33,277 bases of DNA from a bacterium (GTDB lineage Bacteria; Vulcanimicrobiota; Vulcanimicrobiia; Vulcanimicrobiales; Vulcanimicrobiaceae), in the NCBI GenBank assembly GCA_021790895.1, contig JAJYFM010000022.1, forward strand, positions 1 through 33,277, in the 5' to 3' direction. The notes beneath the pieces were generated by a model. That model was not told the DNA's origin. It was given only the letters and a program-made list of their open reading frames with translations, and did not search any database. The position numbers and the translations under genes were made by a program. Within the stretch, counting starts at the first letter, position 1. Each line of letters begins with the position of its first letter. Shown one piece after another: positions 8,063-15,812 of this stretch.

Positions 8063-9189
8063 GCGCAATCGTGACGCGCCTCGGTCGCGATTCTTCCTAT
8101 CGCGTCGCGTGGCCGCTCATCGTCGGCGCGATCGGGGCGAGCTTGCTCGGTGTAGTGCTGATCCGCTCGGCCGATCTGCACAACCCCCAGGCGGGGCCGG
8201 AGTATCTCAAGCAGTTGCTCTATATCGCCGTCGGAGTTCCCGTGATGTTGCTCTGCGCGCGCATCGACTATCGAGTCTGGCAGCGCTTCGCACCGGCGAT
8301 CTACATCGTGAATCTTCTCTTATTGTTGGCAATCGTCGTCATCGGCCACCGCGCGCTCGGCGCGCAACGCTGGATCTCGCTCGGGCCGCTCGGTACCTTC
8401 CAACCGTCGGAATTTGCAAAGCTTTTTCTCGCGATCTCCGGCGCGGCGGTGCTTGCGCGTGGCGACTACACGCGTCTGCGCGATTTATGGAAACCGCTCC
8501 TCACCTTTGCAGTGCCGGCGATTCTCGTGCTCAAACAACCCGATTTCGGCACCTCGCTCGTGCTTTTAGCGATTTTAACGACGCAATTGTTCTTCGGCTT
8601 GCCGCGCCTCGTCGGCTTTGCGCTCTATTGCGCCGGGCTCTTCGTTGCCGGTGCGATCACTGCGGGGACGAACCTGGTGCTCAAGCCCTTTCAAAAGGCG
8701 CGATTGTTGGTCTTTCTCAATCCGAAGGCCGATCCGCAAGGCGCCGGATATAACTTGAATCAAGCGAAAATTGCCGTCGGGAACGGAGAGTTTTTCGGGC
8801 GCGGGCTCTTTCACGGAACGCAGACGCAGCTCTCGTTTGTCCCCGAGCACTCGCGCGATTTTATTTTCACCGTGCTCGCCGAAGAGCTCGGTCTCATCGG
8901 TGTTCTTGGCCTCTTTGCGCTCTACGGTGCGATTATCTACGGCGGCATTCGCGCGATTTACGGCGCACAAGATCGCTTCGGCCTTTTGCTTGCCTCCGGA
9001 ATAACCGCGATGTTGCTCTTCCACATGCTGGTGAATATCGGCATGACGGTCGGCATCATGCCGATTACGGGCATTCCGCTGCCCTTTCTTTCCTACGGCG
9101 GGTCGGCGATGTTGACGAACTTCGCCGCCGTCGGCGTGCTGATGAATATCTACGCCCAGAAGGACCGCGGCGTTCTCGGAAACGCGTGA
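8059..9189 (+). CDS. rodA: RodA-type SEDS peptidoglycan glycosyltransferase
   Basis: A 376-residue integral membrane protein of the SEDS family with about ten hydrophobic segments. RodA/FtsW enzymes polymerise lipid II into glycan strands together with a class B penicillin-binding protein. Family landmarks are GAQRWISLGPLGTFQPSEFAK, the DFGTS segment, NPKADPQGAGYNLNQ, VPEHSRDFIFTVLAEELG and the late PFLSYGGSA. The frame is open upstream, but the ATG at 8059 overlaps the alkB stop (ATGA) and gives a normal N-terminus. RodA is preferred over FtsW because no FtsW-type division cluster (mur, ftsQ, ftsZ) is adjacent and the length fits RodA; FtsW is not excluded. No penicillin-binding protein partner is present in the window. 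Confidence 0.9.
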   Translation: MSAIVTRLGRDSSYRVAWPLIVGAIGASLLGVVLIRSADLHNPQAGPEYLKQLLYIAVGVPVMLLCARIDYRVWQRFAPAIYIVNLLLLLAIVVIGHRALGAQRWISLGPLGTFQPSEFAKLFLAISGAAVLARGDYTRLRDLWKPLLTFAVPAILVLKQPDFGTSLVLLAILTTQLFFGLPRLVGFALYCAGLFVAGAITAGTNLVLKPFQKARLLVFLNPKADPQGAGYNLNQAKIAVGNGEFFGRGLFHGTQTQLSFVPEHSRDFIFTVLAEELGLIGVLGLFALYGAIIYGGIRAIYGAQDRFGLLLASGITAMLLFHMLVNIGMTVGIMPITGIPLPFLSYGGSAMLTNFAAVGVLMNIYAQKDRGVLGNA

Positions 9190-10028
9190 GCGAGGCGGCG
9201 CCGATTCGCAGCATCGAACTGCACGATGCAACGCCGCTGCGGTCGATTATCGATGCGCCCGAGGGAACGCGGTTTGCTGCCGCCTCCACCGTTGCCCGCG
9301 CCGTGTGCGACGCGCTTGCGGAGATTGCGCGCACGCGCCGATTAACGTTGCAACTCTCCTTCGGCGGGCTTGCGCTGCTGCGGAACGAGCGCATTGCGGC
9401 GGCGGTCGAATCGCTTGCGCTCGGCGGTGCACAGCTCGACGATCTCACGTTGCCGCCGCACCTTCGTGCGCTACGCCTCAACGGCGGCGGCGGATCGCTC
9501 GGCGCGCTGCTTGCGCTGCCGTTGGAGATCCTGGCGATCGATCGCGGCAGCTACGATACCGCGCCGCTCCTCGCGCACCCGACGCTCGCCACGCTTTCGG
9601 TGGCGAATCTCCCCGCCGATGTGCTGCGTGTTGGGCCGCATCTGCGAGCGTTCCGTGCGATCGGGGTTCCGCTGCGGAGCCTCGAATGCGTTCGCTCCGG
9701 TACTGCGTTGGAGCGCCTCGAATGCTCCCGCTGCGATGCGCTGGAATCGATCGAAGCATTAGCAGCCCTGCCGATGCTGCGCGAACTCGCGCTCGAGGGC
9801 TGCTGGCGCCTCGATCTCCAGGCGACGATTGCGTTTCTGCGCACGCTGCCGTTGCACGCGCTACGCATCGATATCGGCGGGCGCCGAAAGAACGTCGAAG
9901 TCGACAAGCGTCTCGGGCTCGCGCGCCTCACGCCCTTCCCGACGCCGGAGGACGAACGCGTGCTACTTACAACCGGAAACGAGGCCGTCGAAACTCCGGC
10001 AGGTGGCAGAAATTGTTGGCAATGGTGA
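9186..10028 (+). CDS. Leucine-rich-repeat-like protein of unknown function
   Basis: This 280-residue protein starts with GTG overlapping the rodA stop (GTGA), so it is read from the min-rodA operon. It is very rich in Leu and Ala and shows irregular repeats of the form LxxLxLxx, such as HLRALRLNGG, LEILAIDRG, LATLSVANL, ALERLECSRC and MLRELALEGCWRL. This suggests a leucine-rich-repeat-like solenoid covering about residues 55-240. No signal peptide or membrane segment is seen, so it is probably cytoplasmic. Residues 206-225 are encoded a second time in a fragment at 15727-15786. The last 40 residues lose the repeat pattern. A protein-interaction role beside RodA is possible; no function is known to me. 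Confidence 0.75.
   Translation: MSEAAPIRSIELHDATPLRSIIDAPEGTRFAAASTVARAVCDALAEIARTRRLTLQLSFGGLALLRNERIAAAVESLALGGAQLDDLTLPPHLRALRLNGGGGSLGALLALPLEILAIDRGSYDTAPLLAHPTLATLSVANLPADVLRVGPHLRAFRAIGVPLRSLECVRSGTALERLECSRCDALESIEALAALPMLRELALEGCWRLDLQATIAFLRTLPLHALRIDIGGRRKNVEVDKRLGLARLTPFPTPEDERVLLTTGNEAVETPAGGRNCWQW
9801..9984 (+). repeat. Source region of the duplicated leucine-rich-repeat gene segment
   Basis: Bases 9801-9860 match 15727-15786 at 57 of 60 positions in direct orientation, and 9961-9984 align with 15787-15810 less closely. The 100 bases between (9861-9960) are absent from the second copy. The gap falls between two ACGCG pentamers (9856-9860 and 9956-9960), which would suit a deletion at a short direct repeat. 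This copy is in the intact reading frame of the leucine-rich-repeat gene. Confidence 0.85.
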
Positions 10029-10033
10029 TATTT

Positions 10034-11203
10034 TTAGTCGCGAGGGCGTAGCGTCGCGATCGTCACTGCGCCGAGAGTGACGATGGTTATGGCAAAGGCT
10101 ATAGTGAGAATCAGTGGCTGTGAAATTGAGGCGCGTTTCCCAAGGTGTTGACGCTGCGCATCTCCGACGAGATTGGCTTCGGCGAACGTACGAGGATGAT
10201 CGTGCTGGAGAAGGATACCTAGATCGTAGAACGGAGCCTGTGTGCGACGAGTCAGCACCAGGGAGTACGATCGCCCGGAGCGAGCTACGAACACAAGGAA
10301 TTGGCGCGGACCGTAGACGGATGCCGTAAGATGCGTCAGCGGAGCGTCGTTTTCGTTCGAAATCTCCGCACGCACGTAGCGTGCCGACGCGTTTGGAAGA
10401 TGGATTTCCAACGTAGGCGAGCCATGCGCGAAGCGCTGAATGTAGCCGTTGCCGGCATAGCGCCAATGCTCGCCATCGTTGCTCGTTACGATCGACACGG
10501 CGCGCGAGAACTCGGCTTGCGTCGTTTGGAAGCGGACTTCCGATATACGCGTATGCGGAGTCCCAAGATCGAGGGTTAGAATCGACGTTCGTTCATTCTT
10601 TCGCCAAGATACATGCGTGGCGGCCCGAAGCCGTATCGCCTCCGGAGCGACCGATTCCGTGTCGGCGAGCGCCGCTGCGTCGATCGGAAAGGGCGACTTG
10701 CCGTCCAAGACGCGGATGCGAATCCAGCGCGCGCGCGCCGCCGGAAGGGAAATCGCCTGGCTTCCCGGATCACCGGAGTCGGCGACCCGATAGATCAGTG
10801 CGTCGTTACGCACTTCGCGCCATGTCACCCGGTTGTCCGAGATTGCGACGTCAACGCGAGCGAAATACGTTCCGCGTGGTGAGTCAATCGAGAGGCTGGA
10901 ATAGCGCCTTCCGCTCTTGCCGGCGTCCAGGAGAGCTTGCGTGTAACGACCCGGCACGAATCCCACGTCGCTCAGGCGTGCCTTATGCGTTGGGAACGCG
11001 GCGTTTTGGGGATTGAGGACGTAGGGAGTTTTGTGACCCCGGTTGTCGACGATCCGAAGGTCGTCGTAATCGCCGTCGGCGCCGGGGGCGATTTGTTGCG
11101 GCAGTTCGAGCATCGTCCAGGCGGGCCGCTCGCGCGATTCGATGGCAATCGCGCGAGCGGTGTTCACCGAGAGGCCGACCGCGAGAAGCGCGGCAACGAT
11201 CAC
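10034..11203 (-). CDS. DUF3999 family exported protein
   Basis: A 389-residue protein with an N-terminal signal peptide (residues about 1-18). A long beta-rich region follows, with repeated lectin- or discoidin-like phrases such as DGEHWRYAG, RWIRIRVLDG and RYVRAEISNENDAP. It ends in one transmembrane helix (about 360-382) with a short basic tail. This plan matches the DUF3999 family, which is commonly encoded beside a DUF2339 membrane protein, exactly as here: the gene starts 4 nt inside the end of the DUF2339 gene. The protein probably sits in the periplasm anchored by its C-terminus. The substrate or role is unknown. It converges with the leucine-rich-repeat gene, leaving only 5 nt between the stops. 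Confidence 0.75.
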   Translation of the reverse strand: MIVAALLAVGLSVNTARAIAIESRERPAWTMLELPQQIAPGADGDYDDLRIVDNRGHKTPYVLNPQNAAFPTHKARLSDVGFVPGRYTQALLDAGKSGRRYSSLSIDSPRGTYFARVDVAISDNRVTWREVRNDALIYRVADSGDPGSQAISLPAARARWIRIRVLDGKSPFPIDAAALADTESVAPEAIRLRAATHVSWRKNERTSILTLDLGTPHTRISEVRFQTTQAEFSRAVSIVTSNDGEHWRYAGNGYIQRFAHGSPTLEIHLPNASARYVRAEISNENDAPLTHLTASVYGPRQFLVFVARSGRSYSLVLTRRTQAPFYDLGILLQHDHPRTFAEANLVGDAQRQHLGKRASISQPLILTIAFAITIVTLGAVTIATLRPRD

Positions 11204-12963
11204 AGTTGCCTCTCACTCGGGAGACGACGTTGATATGCATACGATACGCCGATGAGCGCCACGCCCACCAGTACCGCAGAGAGGACGCGGTAGCCGAGAT
11301 CCAAGAATGAGAGGTCGAAGAAGAGCACTTTTCCCGCCGTTACGACGATCAACGCAAGGCCCTCCCAGCGCATGAACGAGTCGCGCTTACGAAGGCCGTA
11401 GCCGATGAGCGTTGCCGCGAAGATCGCCCATACGATCGAGAGCGCGGCATTCGAACCTTGTGCGGTACCGCCGAAATGGGCGACGCTGTCCCAGGCTTCG
11501 GCCGAGAGGGCGAATAGCGCGATTGCATGGCCGACCGTACGAAGCGTCCGAACCAGTACCGCATCATACTCCGCGGCTCCGCTTCCGTCGATCGCACGCA
11601 CGGCGGCCCAGACTGCGACGATGGCTGCGGTCAACGAACCAAACCGTGCGTTAAAGATCGGGTGGGTCGATACATAATCGACGTACAAGAAAGCATCGCG
11701 TGCAACGTCGAGTGCGAGCAGGCCGAGCCCCATCACCTTCAGGACGTCGTCGCGGAAGCGCAGCCCTGCGATCGCGAGAACCGCAGCCTCGGCCGCCCAT
11801 GCAACGTTGACGAAGATGGGACGATCGAATGCCGCCGGAATAGCGAGCGTGAGAGCTGCGGTTGCCAGCCACGACTGGTAACGCGACTTCAGAAGCGCGG
11901 CTGCGCAGAGATGCGCGATCGAGAGCCCGAGTAGGATAGCTGCAAGCAACGTCCGATGCTCCGATAGCAATGCGGTCTCGAGCCCAAGCAGCAGAGTGCC
12001 GAGCGCGACGCCACCGACGACCGATCGGAATGGGTCGAGCGTGCCGCGTACCTTCGTGACGATCCAGCCGACGCCAGCGAACGTCAGATAAAGGGAGAGG
12101 TATATGCCGGCGCGTTGGACGTCATCAATGGTATGGGCGAACGAAAAACTGCTCAGTGCGTAGAAGATGCTTCCACCAAGAGCGATCGGGCCGATGATGC
12201 GTGAGTCGATCAATTCGGCGAGCAACAACAAGCCGATGTCGAGCACGCCGATGTATCCCGCCAGCAGCAACTGATCGGCGCTCTGCGTTCCCGCGAGCAT
12301 CGGTGCGAGAAAGCCGCCGATCGCCGCAAGAATTCCGAGACGCTCGCTTTGCCGACGCCACGCGAGCGACGCAATCGCTGCACTTACCGCGACCATGCCG
12401 ACGAGAACGAGCGTCGGAGAGGCGAGGTGGAAGAGCGCGTTCGAGGCATAGAGCGAGAGGAACTCGATACCTGCCCCAAGCGCGGTGATACCCTCGGAAA
12501 AATACCGTTTCCCTTTGTTTGCAAGACGCTGCCCGTAGACGATCGTTGCCGTCCCAACAACCAAGCCGAGCGCGACACGAAAGACCGGCGTGATCCAGTC
12601 GTGATCGAAGGCAACCTTGAGGAAGAACGCCGCGCCGATAAAGACGAGCAACAACCCGACGAGGTGAAGCCATCGACCGGCCAGGAGGGCTTCTAGCTCT
12701 CCCGAGGTCATGCCGGCGCGCTCGGTCGGTGGGTCGGCGTAAGCTGTCGACTCCGGCTCTTGCGGCTCGGGAACGAATGCGGCGATCGTAGCGGCCTGCT
12801 CGACCGGCGTGGGGGCTTCTTCTGCATATGCGGTGCTCTGGGCCACCGTTATGGCTCGCTGGAGGTCGCTTCGGATGCTCCGGAGGTCGCTTCGGATGCT
12901 CCGGAGGTCGCCCTCCGCGGCCGAGATTCGCGGCACGAAACTTTCGAATGGACTGGTTTCCAT
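11200..12963 (-). CDS. DUF2339 family polytopic membrane protein
   Basis: The 587-residue product starts at the ATG at 12963, preceded by GAGGAG at a good distance. The frame is open for a further 750 nt upstream, but that lies antisense to the LuxR-type gene and is a shadow. Residues about 1-40 form a short coiled coil with a repeated heptad (SDLRSIR), followed by a Pro/Glu-rich linker. From about residue 95, GRWLHLVGLLLVFIGAAFFL begins a series of roughly 14-16 hydrophobic helices running to the C-terminus. Coiled coil, linker, then many helices is the DUF2339 architecture. Function is unknown; the usual partner DUF3999 follows directly. It is divergently transcribed from the STAND/LuxR regulator and may be its target. 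Confidence 0.82.
   Translation of the reverse strand: METSPFESFVPRISAAEGDLRSIRSDLRSIRSDLQRAITVAQSTAYAEEAPTPVEQAATIAAFVPEPQEPESTAYADPPTERAGMTSGELEALLAGRWLHLVGLLLVFIGAAFFLKVAFDHDWITPVFRVALGLVVGTATIVYGQRLANKGKRYFSEGITALGAGIEFLSLYASNALFHLASPTLVLVGMVAVSAAIASLAWRRQSERLGILAAIGGFLAPMLAGTQSADQLLLAGYIGVLDIGLLLLAELIDSRIIGPIALGGSIFYALSSFSFAHTIDDVQRAGIYLSLYLTFAGVGWIVTKVRGTLDPFRSVVGGVALGTLLLGLETALLSEHRTLLAAILLGLSIAHLCAAALLKSRYQSWLATAALTLAIPAAFDRPIFVNVAWAAEAAVLAIAGLRFRDDVLKVMGLGLLALDVARDAFLYVDYVSTHPIFNARFGSLTAAIVAVWAAVRAIDGSGAAEYDAVLVRTLRTVGHAIALFALSAEAWDSVAHFGGTAQGSNAALSIVWAIFAATLIGYGLRKRDSFMRWEGLALIVVTAGKVLFFDLSFLDLGYRVLSAVLVGVALIGVSYAYQRRLPSERQL
12861..12911 (-). repeat. 21-bp tandem repeat, 2.4 copies, inside the DUF2339 coding region
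   Basis: Two perfect 21-base units (12861-12881 and 12882-12902) and a partial third encode the repeated heptad SDLRSIR of the N-terminal coiled coil. The perfect identity points to recent slippage, and in-frame copy changes would lengthen or shorten the coil by exactly one heptad. Confidence 0.9.
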
Positions 12964-13087
12964 GAACTTACTCCTCTGTAGAAAGTACCCGTTCACGGTA
13001 GCCTTTCGGGCGTTGGAGAGCGTCCGTAGTCCTACGGAGTTTACCTGAGGAGGCCAGGTTGGGGGGCGCACTCGAACTTCAGCACCC
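12964..13087. promoter_or_regulatory. Divergent control region with a perfect palindrome at 13023-13038
   Basis: The 124-nt region lies between the divergent DUF2339 and LuxR-type genes. TCCGTAG (13023-13029) and CTACGGA (13032-13038) form a perfect 7-bp inverted repeat with a 2-base centre, a size and symmetry suited to a dimeric helix-turn-helix regulator. The LuxR-type protein encoded next door is the obvious candidate; that is inference. GAGGAGG at 13047-13053 is a strong ribosome-binding sequence on the plus strand, yet it lies 34 nt before the only start of the regulator and 5 nt before a tiny reading frame (13059-13091). No confident -35/-10 pair was found. Confidence 0.55.
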
Positions 13088-15703
13088 TTGAGCGCCGCAC
13101 TGATTTCACGTCCCGAGGTCGAGCGCCGGCTCCGCGCTGCCGTCGAGCATACCCCCCTTACGCTCCTCTCCGCGCCGCTTGGTGCGGGTAAGACGTCTGC
13201 CGCGAAGATGGCCTTCCGCGACACGCCCGGAGTCGTTTGGATAGAGGCGCTGCCGTGGCATAGGGAGGCCTTCATCCGCGCCTTCGTCGGTGCCGTCCGC
13301 GATGCGCGCGCCGATTTTGGCCGCATGACGCTCGGCGCGCTCGATGCCGGAGCGAACGCGGCCCACATAGGGGGCGTTTTCGCAAGCGAACTCGCTCGCG
13401 TCGACGAGCCGCTGACGCTCATCGTCGACAACGTCCACGTCTTTACCGGCGAACCAGCCTTCTCGCGGTTCGTCGATGCAGCGATGAATGCGTTGCCGGT
13501 CGGCGCGCGTATTCTCGCGATGGGGCGATCGCTTCCCGACGTAACAATGGTGAGAAGCTTTGCGCGCGGCAAGGCGCAGATTCTCAGCGGCGACATGCTC
13601 ACGTTCAGCGCCGAGGAAATCCGGGCACTCGGACGGCAATTCGGGCGGGAGATCGATAACGGATCGGTTGCCGAAATCGAGAAGAGCACCGAAGGTTGGG
13701 CGGCCGGCGTCACGCTGGCCGTCGCGGCGCAACGTATGCCCTTGCCAACGGCGAAGGGGCCGCGCGACGCTGCCGAGGTTTATCTGACGACGGAACTCTT
13801 GGCGTATCTCGATCGAAGCGTCGTCGCGTTTCTCGAACGGGTGTCCGTCTTCGAGACGCTCGATGTGGCCGTGCTCAACGAGATGGATGCGTTTGCCGGA
13901 GCGAAGACCTTCCTCAAGAACTTGCGTCGTAGCGGTGCCCTGATCAGCGAGACCGGCCCGGGTCGTTACCGGCTCAATCCGGTCTTGCGCGACTTGGCTG
14001 AGGCTCGGCTGCAGAAGCGCGGGGCGGTCGGCCCTGCGCATCGAGACGCGGCTGAGGCCTACATTCAGGCGGGAGAATTCTCCGCCGCACTTTTCCACGC
14101 TGACGAAAGCGGCGATGCCGCAATAGCCGCCTCGCTTCTTAGAAACCACGCACCGGCCGCCATTGCGACAGGAGGGCGCGCCCGTGTGCGCTCGCTGATG
14201 AAACGGATAGAGGCAGATGGGCCCGATGCCGGCGTTCGCTGGTATACCGAAGGGCTGCTAGAAAAAGCGAGCGCGTCGGCTGCGGCGCGCGCGATGTTTT
14301 CACGCGCGATTGAAGCAGCCGATCGTAGTAAAGATGCTGCAATCGCTTTTCATGCGCGAGCGCAAGCCGTCGAGCACGATCTGGGGCATTTGATCCCCGT
14401 CGCGAGCAGCGTACTCGACGACTTGTCGCTGCGCGCCGCCCCGCTAAGCGATTCCGCCGTGGCGACGACGTTGGTGCTGCAGGGATGGGCAAAGGCCGTT
14501 CTTCATGACTTCGGCGGTGCGCTCGCCGCGGTGGCATCGTTGAGCGACACCGATGATGCTTCGGAGAGATTCAACGCCGGCATTCTACGTGCGTACGCGC
14601 ACTCGGCCCTCGGCCAGGCTGATATCGCCGAAGAGATTCTTGACGAATTGATGGAGTTGTTCGAGAACGACGACAAGATCGTTCTCGAGACGCTGACGTT
14701 GGTATGGTTCGCTCGTCTCGCGCTCGTTTGGGGAAGCACGACGGCGGCGAGCGATGCAGCCTTTCAGGCCGAACGGCTCGCATCCGCGCTGGACGTACGA
14801 GCGGAGGAGGCGGCGCTCTACGTGGCGCTCGCGGAGGTCGCCACTCATCATGCAGACGTTGAGGCTGCCGTTCTCTTTGCCGAGCGAGCCCGGGCCCGCG
14901 CCGATCAAGCATGGTACGCCGGAGATGTGAGCCGCGTAAACGCCTTTGCCGAGATCGCACTCGCGCGAGCCGCGTTCCTCGGGCACGATAACGCAATCGC
15001 GAGAGACCTGGCAAATCGCGTTGGGGCGAGAACCGACTTTCCATCGGTGCAACGCGCCGTCGCGCTCGCGGAGTCTGCAGTTTATACGCTTTTATGCGAT
15101 CCGAATGCTGCACCACGAACGACTGCTCGCGCTCGCGAAGCGCTCGCATCGGCTGTGCCGACCGACGCTGCCGATGCAGCGGCGCTCGCCACCGCCGACG
15201 ACGTGCTCGCTTTCTTGGATGCGGCAAACGGCACGCCGCACATGACGTCACTAAACGGTTGCGAGCCCTTTTCCGCGCTCATTCGCCACCGGCGCGGCTT
15301 GGTGACGCTAGAACACGCCGGTATCGCAGTGGGGAACGCACGTCGCGGCAGGGCCGAGAGTTCCGTCCCGTTTGACAGAGCGATCGAGGCCCTTACGCGA
15401 AATGGCCCGCGCTTCGAGGCCCGGTTAGCGCGTGCGTACGCCGCATCGTTCCTAAAGCCACGGCGAGTTGCGCAGCCCGCGGCACCGCATCTCGACCTCA
15501 CGCCGCGCGAGCGCGAGATCCTCGCCCTACTCGTGGACGGATTGACGAACAAGGAAATTGCTCAGCGGCTCATCGTGAGCCACCGCACCGTCGAGACGCA
15601 TGTCGAGCGCGTTCTTGGAAAGCTCGAAGTAGGATCGCGATCCCGAGCGATCGCAAAAGCAATTCGTTTGGGTCTCGTCTCGCTGGAGAACGCACCGTCT
15701 TGA
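13088..15703 (+). CDS. MalT-like STAND ATPase / LuxR-family transcriptional regulator
   Basis: An 871-residue regulator with the MalT/LAL layout. The N-terminal STAND NTPase has Walker A SAPLGAGKT (28-36) and a Walker B-like LTLIVDN (109-115). A winged-helix-like part and a long helical, TPR-like sensor region (about 320-780) follow. The C-terminal LuxR helix-turn-helix (about 804-865) contains LTPREREILALL, NKEIAQRLIVS and HRTVETHV. Proteins of this type bind a ligand or partner through the helical repeats, assemble with ATP and activate nearby promoters. The only in-frame start is the TTG at 13088, whose bases overlap the stop of a 10-codon reading frame that has the strong ribosome-binding site. 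It probably controls the divergent DUF2339-DUF3999 pair. The long minus-strand frame inside it is a shadow. Confidence 0.9.
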   Translation: MSAALISRPEVERRLRAAVEHTPLTLLSAPLGAGKTSAAKMAFRDTPGVVWIEALPWHREAFIRAFVGAVRDARADFGRMTLGALDAGANAAHIGGVFASELARVDEPLTLIVDNVHVFTGEPAFSRFVDAAMNALPVGARILAMGRSLPDVTMVRSFARGKAQILSGDMLTFSAEEIRALGRQFGREIDNGSVAEIEKSTEGWAAGVTLAVAAQRMPLPTAKGPRDAAEVYLTTELLAYLDRSVVAFLERVSVFETLDVAVLNEMDAFAGAKTFLKNLRRSGALISETGPGRYRLNPVLRDLAEARLQKRGAVGPAHRDAAEAYIQAGEFSAALFHADESGDAAIAASLLRNHAPAAIATGGRARVRSLMKRIEADGPDAGVRWYTEGLLEKASASAAARAMFSRAIEAADRSKDAAIAFHARAQAVEHDLGHLIPVASSVLDDLSLRAAPLSDSAVATTLVLQGWAKAVLHDFGGALAAVASLSDTDDASERFNAGILRAYAHSALGQADIAEEILDELMELFENDDKIVLETLTLVWFARLALVWGSTTAASDAAFQAERLASALDVRAEEAALYVALAEVATHHADVEAAVLFAERARARADQAWYAGDVSRVNAFAEIALARAAFLGHDNAIARDLANRVGARTDFPSVQRAVALAESAVYTLLCDPNAAPRTTARAREALASAVPTDAADAAALATADDVLAFLDAANGTPHMTSLNGCEPFSALIRHRRGLVTLEHAGIAVGNARRGRAESSVPFDRAIEALTRNGPRFEARLARAYAASFLKPRRVAQPAAPHLDLTPREREILALLVDGLTNKEIAQRLIVSHRTVETHVERVLGKLEVGSRSRAIAKAIRLGLVSLENAPS

Positions 15704-15726
15704 CCCGATTAAAGAGGTAACGCAGA

Positions 15727-15812
15727 TGCTGGCGACTCGATCTTCAGGCGACGATTGCGTTTCTGCGCACGTTGCCGTTGCACGCGCGTTACTTACAGCC
15801 CGAAAGGAGCCC
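15727..15812 (+). pseudogene. Decayed fragment of the leucine-rich-repeat gene
   Basis: Bases 15727-15786 encode, without any stop, the same 20 residues as codons 206-225 of the gene at 9186-10028 (CWRLDLQATIAFLRTLPLHA). The only three differences are synonymous (CGC/CGA, CTC/CTT, CTG/TTG). Similarity then jumps 100 bases to match 9961-9984, which shifts the frame. Nothing before 15727 or after about 15812 matches. The synonymous-only pattern says that the copy diverged while still coding, so it comes from a related functional allele or paralog rather than from recent local duplication. Its right end overlaps the last codons of the minus-strand gene 15789-16511. Confidence 0.75.

Noticed and set aside
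12964-13713. N-terminal extension of the DUF2339 frame to 13713
   Set aside because: It is antisense to the start of the LuxR-type gene, low-complexity, and the ATG at 12963 has a good ribosome site.
13106-14149. A 347-codon open frame on the minus strand inside the LuxR-type gene
   Set aside because: It lies antisense to a gene with clear STAND and LuxR motifs, has no recognisable domain, and arises from high-GC codon bias.
9801-15812. The flanking repeat as a transposon target-site duplication
   Set aside because: It is too long, has synonymous changes and a 100-bp internal deletion, and no transposase or terminal inverted repeats are present.
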